A stretch of 64,000 nucleotides of DNA from Dromaius novaehollandiae (GCF_036370855.1 NC_088102.1:66659601-66723600); one strand, 5' to 3'; positions 10,601 through 24,949 are shown, numbered from the stretch's first letter. Notes: generated from the sequence alone by a model not told the origin. Numbers and translations: made by a program.

Positions 10601-13600
10601 GAGAAACTATCATTGCTGCTTGATTCAGAAGGAGCTGTCACTAGAGTGGGGACTGCTGGGATTTTCAGGTTTTCCTCTCTATATGCAGGAGACTCAAACC
10701 CCCAGAGCTGGGGGATCTTCAGCTCCCTGGAGACACAATATTTGGAAACTCAGAGTCCTAAGCTGGCATTAGAAACCAGGCAAGTGTCCAGGAGCATCCT
10801 TCTTACAGTTTTGGCCCGCATCACCGAAACCTAGATGTTTCATGAACTATTTGTCTCCACAAATCGATATCTTCCTACAAGACCCTCCTTTGCCAGAAAA
10901 TTCCCAGGTGATTGTCCAGCTCGGAGGGGTGGATAACCTTCAGCCACTTCTGACGGTGAGTGAACAGTGCCCAGGTTGGAACTGGCTGGTGGTGCCTGTT
11001 CGTTCCTCTGCTCCCCGTGCGGCTGGGGGCCAGGCAGGGGGTACGTCCACAGGCCAGCTTTCCTAAGCCTCTGTGGAAAGTGAGTACATACGCAATTTGC
11101 TCAGCGAAAGTCAGAGTTGCCCTTAACTGTCTATGAAACACTTGTCTGGCTTTTCTAGGAATGGGATACATGAGTCACTCCATAACATTTTCCTGTAATC
11201 TTGCTTTCCTCTGCTGCTTGGAAAGGGAGGAGAGAGGAGGGAATGGAGGGTAAGGGGTACAGTCTATTTTAGGGTTTGAGAAGTTATCAAAAGACTGCTG
11301 AAGTAGAAGACAGAGGGCTGGCAGCACAGGGGAGAGGAGAGACGAGCAGCAAGCAAACAACGCCCAGCAAAACGCAAGGCCGGTGGCTGCTTCCAGAAAT
11401 CACAGCAGCCTCCTCAGACCTTGCCCCCAAGGAGAGATCATCTGCAGCTATCGCTTGGCAGAGGCGCATCCAAGATGCTTGGAGTCCGCTCCACCTCTCC
11501 CATAGCTTCAGTCAGAACCTGCACGGGGCTTTTCAGCATGCCTCTGGATGACCAAGGATGGGCACGGACTGGAAGAGTCTAGAGACCCCGTTAGTGAGAC
11601 TGGAGAGGCATTTGCATTTCAGAAATCTTCTTCCTAACATCCAAGCCTTCAACACTAATGTGACCAGCCAGCCACTGTGCAGCAAGGTGAAACTCCTGCC
11701 CCGGTGCTCCGCGAGTCCTGCGTCCTCTGTGGGACAAATTAATCCGCAGGCGTTCCTGCCTTCTGGGCAAAAATACCCAGGAAAGCTTCCCAGACCATTA
11801 CATCAGTGCCGGCTTGAAATCCAGATTTTTCCATAGGGAAATGAGGGGAATTGCAGGAATATCTTTATTGGAGGCAGTGCCAATCTCAAGAGGACAGCGT
11901 GGAAACATAACTGAACACGTAGGCTAAGGTGTGTTAGGCTTCTGTCACAGGTAGGACCACCTTGCTGGCAGCTGTCTCCGGCGCGGAGAGCTTGGTCTCA
12001 GCTGGTGACCAAGGCTCCTTCCAGAGCCCATGGCTGCAACCGTGCTTCTCCTAAGGGAGACATCTAAAACACGACCGATCATCTGTGCTCGTGAAGAGCA
12101 CTCCAAGCAGTCACTGGAGCACTGACCGCAATGGGACCCCTAACGCATAAAAACTAGGGGCAGGAAACTGGAAACACCACCTCTCTTTGCCAGTCGGTTC
12201 TGCTAAACCATAAACCATTTCTCTGAGAAAGAAGCTGCAAAACGATAAGCTTCGAACCCGAGACCTGAGGAGAGGAGCGCCCCAGCGAAGACAGCTCTTG
12301 GGAGCAGCGCAGGCAGTTGCCTGTCCTCTGCCATTGTTTGGTTCATTTCCTCTTTCTGAATGCTCTCAATTAGAACGGGTTGGGAAATTGCAAATGCCAC
12401 ATTTTTCACTGGAAAATGTTGATTCATCAAAATCAGCACCTCCCGCAGGACCGGACCAGTTTTAGCAAGGCTGGATTGAAAGGGAAGAGGGGACCGGCAA
12501 TGATTCAGGCACCAAGCGGGAACGTGGGAGGTTCAGGTGCCCGCTCCACAGGCATCGGTGTGGGGATTTTGCACGCTGTGCCCTACTTCCCAAGAACTTG
12601 CGTTAACCCCCAGGCTCTGCATTACCCCGGGGTGCACTGATCTCCGGCTTCCGAAAAGTTCCGGGAGGTTTGTGCAAATGCAGAGTGGGAACTGCTTCGA
12701 AATCTTCAGACAGGGCAGGACCATCATTTCCTACCCAGTGCCATGCCCAAGCCTCAGTGCAGTATTTCACCAGCAGCTTCGGATGTCTGGCGAGGTGGAA
12801 ATCAGAAAAAGCTAGGGGCCGAGTTTGCAACTAGAGCACAAGTGAGAAGGAAGGGGTGAAGCACGGGGCCGAGGACAGCTGTCCCCCCCAGCCCTGCAGC
12901 TGGCCACCACGGAGAGAGGGGACCAAGGAGGGGCAGCGGGTGTGAGCCGCCGTTCCTCCCTCCCTCCCCAAAGTGAGAGCAAGGCCTGGGGAGCTCAGGT
13001 GGACTGCACAGCTTTCTGAGACGTGCAGACGTCTAAAATACTTCCTTATTTTAGAAGCTGTAAAAGCTCTCAGAAAAAAAAAAAGAAAAAGATCCTTCTG
13101 AATACGCTTTGGTTTCCAGAACTGAAAATAACATAAAGGGCTTGGACTCTTCACTTTTTTAAAAGATGGAGTGAGCTGAAGGCCAAAGGGGAACAAAGGT
13201 ATTTTTTCTCCCTTTTTTATAACACCCGGGAAACAAGACTGAAGGCGACACTATGCCACTTTCTACGCCGGAGCACATGGCTCCTCAGCTTGCCAACGTG
13301 ACCCTGCTGGCTTCCTGACCACAGCCCTTGCTGCCATTTGAGGGGTAGCTTTGGCCCCCAGCCCCCCCCCCCCCCAAAAATGAGGATGGCAACAACCCAG
13401 GATGTCTGTAGCTGTGGTCCAGGTGGGATTTCTTCATAAAGTCAGCTTCCAGCCCCTCCGCTGTCTGACCAGAACCAAGCAATTCCCCGCTCGCAAATCT
13501 GCTCAGGAAATGCCAAATTTTGTTGTGAATTCCTGAAGGAGAAGTGACGCAGGAGTAGGGAATGTTGCATCCATTTACCTCCCTCCCTGCTCCTCCTCCT

Positions 13601-16600
13601 GCCGCGTTTTGCATTGTGATCTTTGGGAAGAAAATACACGCAGGCCCGTTTATTCTGACTCAGCAGTTGCTTTGAAGTGAGTTTGCGGTAGCGGCGGGGC
13701 ATCGTGCCCGGCTGAAATGTCTTGGCTCCGCTACCCTTGCAACAAACTTCCAAAGGTCTCATGCTAGCGGTGGAGGGCAATTTGAAGAGAATGCACATAA
13801 AGGCTTGGGTTCATTCACGCTGGTTGAATAGAGAATTGAAAACCGAGCCGCAGAGGGGATTGCAAGACAAATTCTTCTGGTTGCGGAGTTGTTAGCACTG
13901 CCTCGAAAAGAAAAGACCAAAGTTGCCCCCGTTTCCTGCATTCATGAACCCTTACCAAAAGGGCTCCGCTCTGGTTTCGAGGAAAGGGGAGCAATTCACG
14001 CAGAAATCAGCCGTCGGGGAACGGATTTTGAATGTGAGGGGGACCAGGACCTCTGCGAGGCCATCCCGGACGGCGGGCACGTGGGGATGGCTGTCCCAGC
14101 CTCCGGCGTAGGGGGTCCTTCCAGGTGACCACGCTGTCCTCTGAGTTACAACACAAGCTGCTCTGAGCTGGGGAGCGGTAGCTGGCTTATCTGCAGAGGA
14201 AGAGATGCTCGCCACTTTTCTGAAGCTAATTAGCTGTATTATTTCCTTTTCCTGGAAGCCACAGATAGAAGAATGCTGTCTATTACTCTAGGATCTGTTG
14301 GATTCATTTTTATATAAAAGATAGCCAGACAACACCCTGTGACTTTTTTATTTAGCCACCACATCAGTTTTTAGGAAACGGACACGGGATGGATTTGAAA
14401 CCTGCATCCAGCCAGTCTCCTGACCTTGGAGGGACTTTTCTTTGCACGCACAGAAGTTGTTCAGCTTTCAGACTCAAACTTCTCTGTGATTTACATTGGG
14501 CTCAGCAAAGACACACCTATTTTGGGCAAAAAATAGCACCTCTTCCTTCGCCTCTCCCTCGGGCAGGAAGAACACTTTAGATCTGGCTATAAATTGATCT
14601 GGAAAGTCGCTGCCAGCTCATTGTCTCTAGGTAAATTATTGCTGTTTGCAGCGCTGAGGAGCAAGGCCATTTTTTTCCAAGCTGAATGCCAGGTTGATTT
14701 TCAGTGTGTCCCCCTGCAATCCCGTTGGGCAAAGCTGGCATGAGCAGACCCACGACAGTAACGGGAAGCTAAGCGAGCTGATAGTGCATAAGGAAATGAT
14801 CCGAGACTTAATCCTTTCCCTTCATCCCCAGTTTTCGAGAGAGCAACCACGTTAAGGAGCGGCGGTGGGAGGAGAACCGCTTCCCGGGCAGCCATGGGTC
14901 CCCAGCCCCATGGGGCAAGCGCTGGAGAAGTATTTCCCGGGGGGGCCAGTCAGTGACCCCGTTCAAAAAACTCAAATCCAAATGAAACCACCCACCCCAA
15001 ACTGACAATAAACCGTTCTGCGGAAGTTTCGGTGGAAAAATTAAAACTCTTTTTCCAGCTTATCAGAAACCTCATCCAATTCGGAGGCCTGAATTTACCC
15101 CCCTCCCTCCTCCCGGGGGCCTGGGTGCATCCAGGCTGGGACCTGGCAAGGCAGCCTGTGTCCCTGCGGGCACGTCTTGCTGACCCAGGTTTCTAGCTTT
15201 AGCTGCCCGGCCCAAGAATTTTTGGAGGGATTTTTAAAAATGCTGCCCGCTAGATGCTGTCGTGGCCATTGTGCTTCCTCTGCTTTCAGTGGCAAGAGAG
15301 AAATCACGGCGAAACAGCCCCCCGGGCCAAACCACTCTCTGCTCCCCTCCCACCTTGGAAGTTGCATTTTCAGCCATTTTTTAAAAGTTTGCTAGCTAAA
15401 ACTGTCCCTGTCTTCCCAAATTTTGACATCTTGCCCTTGAAATACTGAATTTCAAACAAACAAGGAAAAAGAAAGGACCCCCCCCAAATTCTGATGAAAT
15501 GTTGATTCTGGATTTTTTTTTTAACCTATTCCTAATAGAAGCATTAGCAGGCAGGTGCCCAGAGTCCTTCCTCGTGCACCTCTGGGAAAGCACAGGTTGT
15601 TCGTGGGCGGTAAGGAAGTGGCATTGGGGCAGAGACGAGGCTTGCTGTCCCCTCTGCACGGCCGGGGCGAGGAGGTGACTGGGGGGTGGACGGGAGGTTG
15701 CCCGCGCCAGCCTGTTTCCCCCGGGGAGGTGGGAGGAACTCCAAAGCCTCAAGTCCCTCTCAGAAAACACTCTTCTAGCAGCTCCTTTCCTGATGAGAGA
15801 TCACTGCCCTCCTCCTGGGGACACTAAGCATATACCAACGTCATTCTCATTTTTCCATTATGATATTCACCACAGAGCCACCGGTGTCATTCTTGAGCCA
15901 CTTTCCCTTAATCTTCACCCCGCGGAGAATTGCTCAGCGTCGTTTCTCTGGCTGCTCCGTTCCACTGCACATCTTATTGCTCCTGTTTAAGAATATAGGA
16001 CTGATTTGCAAGCCATTGAGCTGGTCCATGCTAACCTTGCATTACTGTGCCTTCTTTGTCTCCAGAAAGGCTTTTTACATCCCATTTCTTCCCCTAGCCT
16101 GTATGCAGCTTTAGTTTCTGGAATCGTTCCTGAGGAATTCATCTGTTCTGTTGTACTCAACAACCCTCCCAACCTGGAAAAGATCCGGAGGTTTAATATA
16201 TCTATTCAGAGCACAGAAATTATCCATGGGTCCGTCACCAAAATAGGGCACCACAAAAATGCCGAGAATCTGTTAAACACGGATTCCTGCGGTGGTTTTC
16301 CCTCCTCCTGCAGTCCCAGATGTTGCCAGGGGATGGAGCACAGCTGGATCCCACAGGCCCGGCCCTGCCAGATGAGGTCCTGGAGCAAGGCAAGGTGCCT
16401 TGGGCAGAAAGCATCCCCATGGGCACTTCTCTGCACGGCGAGGCTTATTGCCCAAGGCGGATAAAGACCTCACAGATAGAGAAGGAGGCTTTCAAGTCTC
16501 CCAAAAATAGACACCCCCCCCCCCCGCAGCCCCCACCTGGCTCACCTTGGGCCAGCAGCTGCCGTCACCCTCCCTTTACTGTGCACTAATACTGCCACTT

Positions 16601-19600
16601 TTTCCTGTCTCTTCAGGTTAAAAACCCTGCGTCACCTGGTCACGGGGCACCAGCTGAGGGTGCCTCTTACTGATTTCAACGGGAAACTGATAAACCCTGG
16701 TGTTTCTCTGCGAGCCAAATCACCTCACTTCTGTACGCTGTGCTGTGGCACCAAAAATAAGGGGGGAAAAATAACAATGCAGACGAAGAAAGGTGCCAGA
16801 AGGAGAAAACAGCCAGAGCTCGGCATGTGACGCTGGACTAGGAATCTGTGCCAAGGACGGGGGACCGGCGAGGCCGGGACGGCGACGTGCCAGCCTCGGC
16901 GATGCGCGGGAATTACGCAGAAGCGCATCGGCCGCTTCTGATAAAGGCTGCGGCAGATCTGCGGCCTGGAAAACAGCGCGATGGGCACGGCGTGGTATCA
17001 GCCTTCGGAGGCACGTGCAGTGACCTTGAGCGAGGGACGAGTCGGGCTGCTGCTGCTGCCGCTCCCGTCGCTGTTTAAGGACGATATTTCTCTGAAGCGT
17101 CAATGTTTGCATCTCACCCAGCGTGTTTCTCCAAAGAGGATTTTGGTCGCATATCTGAGTGTCCAGGCTCTTGAAGAAGCCCCAGACAGGGGCACTGGGC
17201 CCAGGACAGCGCTAAGTCTTGTGCCTGTCTTGGCTTTTCCACCCATTTCCCATTGGGCAGAGGGGAGGGCTGCAGTGCTGAATGCATGACGTACAGGGAA
17301 TTTTGTGAAAAAAAACCAAGTGAGGATAGTGCTACAATCAAAGCGCTCCCCGGCAAACACGTTAGTGTGCTCATCTTGGCTCTACCCACCTGGGTAGGTG
17401 CACCTTGCTCTCATGTCCCACTGCATGCCCCTGTTTTTCCCCCCTGGAGTGCAGCCCTCTTTTGAGAAATCTTCATCCACTCTGGAGATACTTCTGCTGA
17501 CCAATATTTCATTGGAAACAGCACGTGTCTACGAAGCATATTGGTTTTGCTGGGTGTGTGTTCTCAGGCCGGGCATCCCTCTTTGAGCAGCCCAATCCCG
17601 CGGGAGTGCTCCTGGCCGCCCTTCCCGCGCCAGCGCGCCGTCCCCAAAGAGCCTGCGCTTTGCAACAAAACCCGACTTGCCCTGGCGGCGAAGGGCTGCC
17701 AGAGCACATATATATCCTAAATATAAATATTGATGTTTCAAGTGAAGCTGGCACTTCTCCGCACCTAGCATTCCCCCGGGCCGGTGCCCAAAGCCTGCCT
17801 CCTGCCCCATCGCGAGGGGGCCTGAATCCCGGCGCTTCCCCGGCTTCCCCGACTCCCTGGACCGGGCACACGGGTGAATTGAAGCACATGAGCAGGCGCT
17901 ATCTACTTGCTGATGTACTTTAGTGCTGGGGGCGTTTCGTGTTGTCTGACTCATGCTAGCGAAGTGATTGCTCTTCAAACTCGTATCTCGGCTCTCTCCT
18001 TGGCCGCGGACACGGCTTAGATCAGATATTCTTTTGCTCTGCACAGCGATTAACCTACCTCATGGGGCAGGTGAGGGCTACGAGCCCCAGCAGCAGGTCA
18101 GCAGAGCATGGCCAGCCTGAGGTCTCTGCCCAGGCAGGGAGGGAAGATCTGGGGTCGATGCCTCCTTCCCGCGTGGACATGGAGAAGAGAAGGCGACCTC
18201 CAGCCACCCTCCCTGCCGCTCCACATGTGGTTTTGTTTCTCCAGCACACAGGCGTTTGGGGTTAAATTGTATTTGGAAATCGCAGTGGACACAGCAAAAC
18301 AATGTCTTTTAAGCAGCGGACTAAAGGACAAAAGACGTCCCATGTTTATTACGTGGAAACCAGCCCCCTGAGCACAAGCTCGGTGCTGTTGGCGGCTGCT
18401 TTATCCTTTCGGCTCAGGCAGGGTCCAGACCAGACCTTTTGCTCGTGCCACCGTGTCTGCCCCAGATGTTGCCAGCAGCTCCGCTGCGGAGAGAAATACC
18501 AGTAAAGAGGAGCCCCGGCCACTGCAGCGCGTTTCGTTACGGAGGCAGAACAGCTGCTGCCGTTGGCGGACACCTTTGGCCACGTGAGATGCGCCTGCCC
18601 CGGCAGGGGAACGTGCCTCGTCCACCTGCTCCCAGCCTGCAGCATCGCTGCCTGGCACGGACCAGGCCCTGGCAAAGGGCATCGCGTCTTTAGGAGACTG
18701 TATTTTAGCCAGCAGAGGGAGCGCTCAGAGTTGCAGCCGCACACCGGCACGGATTGGGAAATGCCAGGAGGAAAATGGATAAAATCCCGACCCGAGAGCC
18801 AGAGCGCTGAAACAGAAGGTTTGCCCCCGCTGCGCGGCTCGCCCCGGCGATGCGCGGCTGAGCCCCGGCGTCGCTGCGGGAGGTCGGGGCGGCGGGGCTG
18901 CCCGAGCCACGACGGGAAGCCCTGGGTCCGCGCCGGTCACCGGGCCGGCCCCTCAGGTAGAGCTTCGCTTGAATTTAGGCCAAACGGAGCCACTCTCTGT
19001 TAATTTGTTCTGCTTAGTGAGCTAAAGACTCAACATCTGGCAGTGCCTATAATTGTCTCTTATCTTAGTAAAAGGAACTAAATTATTCCCCATGAAATGC
19101 CTCCGTGGTGGGGGCATCTCCTCTCACGTGCAGTAACAGAAATGTAATTTGTTACCCAAATGCACATGTGCAAAGGCTGGTGCCTGGTCCTCTGCTGACG
19201 GCACGGATTCCCCAGGTTTTTAAATGAAGGCTTTTCAAGCACAAATGGGCAATTTTGAAACTTGTCTCTCCACAGATCAGTAACTAGAAAGAGAGTAATG
19301 TAACTAAGTCAGGTGTCTCTGGGATTGTGTTAGGACAAGCCCACTAGGGGATACTGATGTGGATTAGATAAATATGTCATTAAATCATTTGCAGAGCGAG
19401 GTTATGTAGGGAAACTGGAGTGCTGAGTGTTACAAAGATCTTGTCATATTGTATATTTCTGAGCATGTCCCCTCCCAGTGAACTGGAATCTGCATTAACT
19501 CATCCGCACTCGGTGAACTGGCGTTTTCCCACAGACACAGCACTTGCTTCCTTTTAGTCGCCCTTAGTGCAACCGCTGACTTGTTAACTCCCGGGCCAAG

Positions 19601-19879
19601 CCTGTCGCAAGCCTGATAAAAGACAATGGGTCAGATTGGCGAAGCTAAATACATCACGGCGTCGAGAAGGAGCGGAGCTGATGCCGTGGGTGGCGGGGCT
19701 CCGGGGACACGGCAGGGACGGTGAGGGACGCCCAGCTGGACACGTCCTTGTTGGCTCTGTAAGTGGGCGGGAGTAGAAAAGAAGGAGATCTCACGGTTGT
19801 GCCTTTCTCTGGCAATACCAACATTGAGCCCTGGGGTTGGGCTGCAGTGTCAGGCGCTTAGAGAAGGTGTTGGCTGCTC
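7671..19879. other. INS-IGF2 intergenic DNA, proximal part
   Basis: No coding exon, RNA gene or recent repeat could be supported in these 12 kb. Several open frames of 100-240 codons near 8.6-9.8 kb overlap one another on both strands, resemble no protein I know and have no plausible splice or promoter context. A C14 run lies at 13362-13375 and a C12 run at 16514-16525. AT-rich patches near 14.22-14.36 kb and 19.0-19.5 kb are rich in TAAT, GATA and similar cores and could be regulatory, but I cannot judge conservation from one sequence. Confidence 0.6.
14221..14360. promoter_or_regulatory. candidate AT-rich enhancer patch
   Basis: Within GC-moderate surroundings this short stretch carries GCTAATTAGC, an inverted homeodomain core, a CAGATAG GATA-type site, an ETS-like TTTCCTTTTCCTGGAA segment and a TATATAAAAGATAG segment. 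Dense transcription-factor cores in an otherwise featureless intergenic interval suggest an enhancer between INS and IGF2. This rests on motif reading only. Confidence 0.2.
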
Positions 19880-20270
19880 AGGGACAGAGCAGAAAAGAGC
19901 AGCAAGGATGATCTGACCTGCAAGAGACCTGCCTTTCTACAGGAGAGCAAGGAAGCTTGCTGTACTTACCCCAAAACAGGCTGAGAGAGACTTGGTCACA
20001 CCTGAGACAGCAGACATGAGGAGAGGAGTCCTCATGGTGGACAGCTGCCAAACACATTACAACATTCAGTGCCTAGAAGCTGAAGTTAGACTCGTTTGGA
20101 CTAGAAGGGTCTTTCATGGGTCAGAGGCAATTATCCGGTGGGGCAGTTTACTTATTGATGCAAAAGATTTTTTTATCACTTGAAGCCTTTAGAGCAAAGA
20201 TCAAGCTTTTTAAATGGCACCTTGCTGCCAAAGTTGGGTGCTCGCTACAGTGCAATCTAGTGGTTTATTG
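19880..20270 (+). mobile_element. old CR1-family LINE 3' fragment
   Basis: The segment resembles the 3' coding end of CR1. A stretch like cagtgcctagaagctgaagttagac is followed by tggactagaagggtctttca, then agaggcaattatccggtggggcag and tcacttgaagcctttagag. In intact elements this encodes the end of the reverse transcriptase ORF (homology to NH..RLP..VVDSPSLE). It is strongly diverged and 5'-truncated, lies in the same direction as INS and IGF2, and has no usable frame. Boundaries are by eye. Confidence 0.6.
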
Positions 20271-22670
20271 TATGTAGAGGGTCCTCCTTTCTCTGCTGGA
20301 AACCTATGTCCAAGACTATCCCACAACGAAGCTTCCCACACATCTGCTATTCTAGCTGGTTCCTCAGACCTGCCTGTGGATGCTATCACTGCTTTCCCAA
20401 AGCCAGGATGAAATGAGGAGAACGAACCCTTGGGAAGGAAAAGAGACCTTCTCATTCCCTCCTCTCTGCATTTGCTTTTCCATTAATATTTCTCTCACTT
20501 CAAGAGAAATCTAATTCAGTTCTGCAGCAGAGGACGTTTTCTGCCTCACATGACCGTGCCACGTGCCATTCACTGGTACCAGTTTTTAGATGATGATGCC
20601 TCGACCCAAGATAGCCTGGTATTTCAAGTTTATAGCTACTCGAAATAAAATCTGAAATGAGAACCAGTGCTTGCTTGTGATGTGGGTAATTCCTCCAGGA
20701 CGGGAGCCTGCCTCGCTCACAACAAACTGGGAACGTCAGGCCTTCAGAAATGCAGGGTGGGGAAAACTGCGACTGATTGGGGAAACAATAACATGGAACA
20801 GGAAAAAAATTGGGGCAACATGGCTCAAGCAGTGATTTGTCTGGACTTTTGATATGGATAGCTCCAGCTGCAGTAAGTATAGCCAAGCTGTCAACATGTC
20901 CATTTTAGATAGGAACGGCCCTCTAAAATCTCCTGCAATCTTCGCCTATAATGACCTCCACATGTGCTCCCACAAACTCACTGGTCAGTTCAAACTCTTC
21001 TTTGAAGATGAGGAGCAAGACCCGAAGAAGAGGTCAACCTCCTCGCTCTCAGGACGGTGGGAGCTCTGGGGCAGCACCTTTTCCTTCGGATGCAGTGCTG
21101 TGCCCTGGTGACAGAACCACTTCGAATATTTCCGTGGTGCTTTCTGGACATCAAAGCCCTCATCGTCTGGGCAGTCCTGCGAAGCCCACAGACACTATAA
21201 TATCCACCTTGACCCTGTGATATCTGTAAACCGAGGCACAGAGAGGTTAAATGCCCTGACGGAGATCACGCAGGAAATCTGTTGCAGAAGCAGAAATACC
21301 AGGGCTCTGGCTGCCGTGACTTAATCGCAGAGCTGGCCTTCCCCTCTCCATTCACGACACGGGCTTGCACGCTTTGATTTTGCTCCTCCGCAGAGCAGCA
21401 AACCACAGCAGGGTGGCTGCAGAGCCCGGAAACAGCCCCTTGGAGGAAGCGCCGTGGGGAAGTGGTTATCTGCCAGAGAGTCCGAGAACAGCTCTTTTTT
21501 TTTAAAAAAAAAAAAAGGCTGCGGTTGGGAAGGCTGCTTCCCCAGAGCCCGCTCTCGTGACAAAGCCGGAGGACGGGCAGGTAAGGAAGTAGCTACTGGC
21601 TGGGTAAATGTGTGACCAGCACTTGGGTTTTGCAGAGAAACTGCGCGTTCACCACTTGGAGCCAAGCGCTGAAGCTGCTTGGACCGAGTCCAGGTTAAAC
21701 AGAGCGAAGTGCTCACATCCCGTGGCCCGTTTTGGCTTGCTGGACCGGCTACTTGCAGCCTTGCGTGAGCATCTCTGCCCTCTCTCTCCAAGGGAAGCGA
21801 CACCGCTTGCTTTCTCCTGCCCGATGCTTTCCTGCAAGCTCCCCCGGCGCCCAGGCACCAGAAATGCCAGTGCAAGCTTGCAAGGCGGATAGCCTTTAAA
21901 AGCACCGCAGGGTCGGGCCTGCGGCTACACACCATCGGGCAGAGAGGGGCAGGTCGTAGGCAGCAGATGAGGGACGGCATGTTTGGCAGTCGGAGGCTGG
22001 TGACAGCCAGAAGAGCAGCCCAGCAGTTCGGAGCCACAACCAAAACACTTGAAACGCGGTGGAAATGATTTTCACCGCTGCAGCCTTGTGCTGTGGCCTT
22101 GTGCTAATCACGTAGCCTCTTTGCAAACAAGCTGCAAATGATGTCCACACCATGGGCACCCAGGACTGCTTTTGCCCACAAGACCAGAACCTGGCTCTGG
22201 TGGCTGCTATCCCGGCAGAATCGTGCCCAGAAAAAGTGCACTTAGCTCTAAAAGCCAACTGCCAACATCCCAAGCCTGTTGTTTAGATTAAATGAAAGGG
22301 TTTTTTTAAAAAAAATCGGTCTGACTTCAATTCCACCCCCCTGCCCTGGGAGATTTCTCCCTATCTGCCTGCGGAAGAGCCTCCCGAAGGTGGGAGCAAA
22401 GGCTTTGCAATGAGTCATCTTTCACTTCATATACCCCAGCCACGCTATTGCTGCTCTCATGTGGGTCTCCGGGAGCGGAGAGGGCGGTCGTGGGTGGGAG
22501 AAAGCAGCCGTAAACCAGGCATCGTTCACCGGAGGGGAGTCTGGTGCCCTAACCCCCGAAAACGCTGCCCTCCCCGACACGGGCGCCACTTTGGGGCAGG
22601 AGCAGGGTCTGGACAGGAATTCGGAGGGGAGCTGTCGAAACACCCCTGCGACTGGAAATACTAGATGCAA

Positions 22671-22840
22671 CTCATGCTCTTAATCTAATTAGTTAGCTAG
22701 GGCAGTATCCAGCCAGCTGAAATTAGCCTGAAGCCCCTGAGCTGACTCACTGGAAATAGTGAGGTTCGTCTGAAAAGTGATACCAGCTTGTAAGAAACAG
22801 TAGTGGCAAGCTCTGACGTCAAATTTGGGCCATTTACGAC
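22671..22840. promoter_or_regulatory. candidate enhancer patch with CRE and homeodomain cores
   Basis: Between flanking GC-rich DNA there is an island with TAATCTAATTAGTTAGC near 22681-22697, an E-box CAGCTG, an AP-1/MAF-like TGACTCA at about 22743 and CTGACGTCAAA near 22815, which contains a full CRE TGACGTCA. Such a cluster is typical of tissue enhancers. There is no direct evidence of activity. Confidence 0.2.
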
Positions 22841-23376
22841 CTCTGTTGACAGGAGCACCGGAGCAGGACCTGGTAGGTCTGGCTGAGGACCACGAGCCGG
22901 CTGCAACGCTGAGATTTCTTGGAGGGAAAGCATGGACATCCCTGCAAGGGGATGCCAGCTATCTCCTGCTAGATTGTTCTGTCTCTCCTTACTTCTCATG
23001 TGAAGACAATGGAATTCACTCTATCGCTGGAAAACATCTCTTTTTTTTTTCCTTTTGGATTAGATTAGCAGAGAAGAGGTCGTTCCAGTCTGGCACCTCT
23101 TGTGGTTACTGCGCTTGTTTTGACTAAAAAACACCCGTGCGATCTGTACATACTTGAAATGGTTGCCTTTAATGCAAAAAAATCTAAACAAAATCTAAGC
23201 AATTTACTTCCAGCCAGAAATATCTTCTGCTTCACAAAGATCTACCTGGTGGACTTATATGGCTCGGTAATAATCCCACTTGGAAAAATAAAGGGAGGAG
23301 GAGCAGGCACATTTGAAGCAGTGATGCGATTTCCATAGCTATAATCATATTTGCTGATCATTAATCGTGGTCAGGT

Positions 23377-23384
23377 ATTTGCAT
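23377..23384 (+). promoter_or_regulatory. perfect octamer (POU) motif
   Basis: ATTTGCAT, the consensus octamer bound by POU-domain factors, lies in a short AT-rich stretch (23335-23390) that also contains ATCATTAATC and TATAATCATATTTGC. This patch may be an enhancer; a single 8-mer can occur by chance. Confidence 0.2.
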
Positions 23385-24949
23385 GGCTACAGAGTCTCAT
23401 CCCAGTAACCTTTCATAGCTAGAGACGTCCAAAGCTGAAGACCACAAACCATTTGGAGCCTCACACAGCCTGCTGAAATCGAGAGGATTATTTCCACTGA
23501 TTTCGGTATTGTCCTGTTGAGCATCTGCATGTGTTTTAATTGCTTTCGGGCTAGCCTGGCGCGAGCAGCAGGTCTCGGGGCCGAGACCATGGGCCTGGTG
23601 ACGGGACCGACATGCGACTCCAGAGCCGGCGCGCTCCTGGAGCAGCCCCTGGGTTTCGAGAGATCGATTTACCCTTGGTTCAAGGAGCAGTGCCCCGTCA
23701 CCTCCGCACAGGAGGGACTGTCATTTTCCAACTGAAAACAACTTCAGTTAAATAAAACGGCAATGACTTGTCAGATCTTTTGACAGCCGAGCTGGAAGCG
23801 CTCATTTTACCTCTGCTGTGCTCATTCCCTGGACCAGAGGACTTCATTTCTTACGGTGCTGCATCCAGCCAGCTTTACCAGGAGAAAATTCCCCGACAGC
23901 TAGAAACCCAGCGCGGCAGGAGGCAGCTCATGGTGTATATGCATTACATGGGGAAAGGTTCGTGGGGGGTCTTCCTTGGACGCGGCGATATCTTCTATTG
24001 CGAGTTTTCTTTAAACTGTGGGGAAGTTGGATTAGGTGAGGAATTCCACAATTTCTTAGCTTTTCAAATAACATGTCTGCGATATCACCCAGCCTGACCC
24101 TCCCTCCCACCTGGCTGGGGAATTCGGTTAACCCTTCGGCTGTTGGCTTCGGGGCTCGAGCGGGGCTCCATGGAGGGCCAGGAATGCGCCGGCCACACAC
24201 GCGCTGCCTCAAGCGCGGCGTCTCCGGCACGGGGCGAGCCTGCCCTCGGCCGCCTCTCCGGGGATGACGGCTTGGGAGAGGAGCCTGGCTGCCCCGCGGG
24301 ACGCTCGGGATAGCGTCCGCGCTTTTCACCGCTTCGGCATCTTCCCTCTTAGGCTCTTCCAAGCGTTGGAGCGCGCCACGACCAACTTAGCACAGTAGGT
24401 GTTATCTCCAGCTGAGGGAGCGATGGCGAGTCAGCCTAGGCGAGCCGCCTCGCGCTGCGCTGCTAAACTGGTGACAGAAATAGGGGTAGCATTTGAATCA
24501 CCTGCCATTTGGCTCTACCTACTTAATCAAGCACTCTCTACCCCCTCAGCACAAAAATACATGTGTGCGCACACACGCACGCCTGCACATACTATGTAAG
24601 CATACGGCGTGCTGTTTTGAAAAGCTACTTGATTTTTTTGGTGTGTGTACGTGGGTTACTCTTCTCGGCTGTTTAGCAATGCCGGGGTCTCCGGGGCCGC
24701 TGGAAACTACCCGGTGAGGTCTCCAGCTCCAGGATCAAGATGCCAACCCCGTCGGTAAACCTGCCCTTGAAGACCTTGAAGGTTAAATAGCCCCAGCAGA
24801 CACCAGGAGACAGCAGAGACCAGGCTGTGGAGAGCGGGGTCCCAACTGAAGTCGCACATAGGCAGTGCTGTCCAAGACCCCTCGGAGCCTCTGGCTGGGA
24901 CGGGGTGGGAGAGTCCAAGTCTCTCCCACTCGCCACCTTCCTGGGGGCC

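Noticed and set aside
19341-19350. CTCF-like CCACTAGGGG
   Set aside because: It matches only part of the CTCF core and lacks the flanking GC-rich bases; one partial match is not evidence of an insulator.
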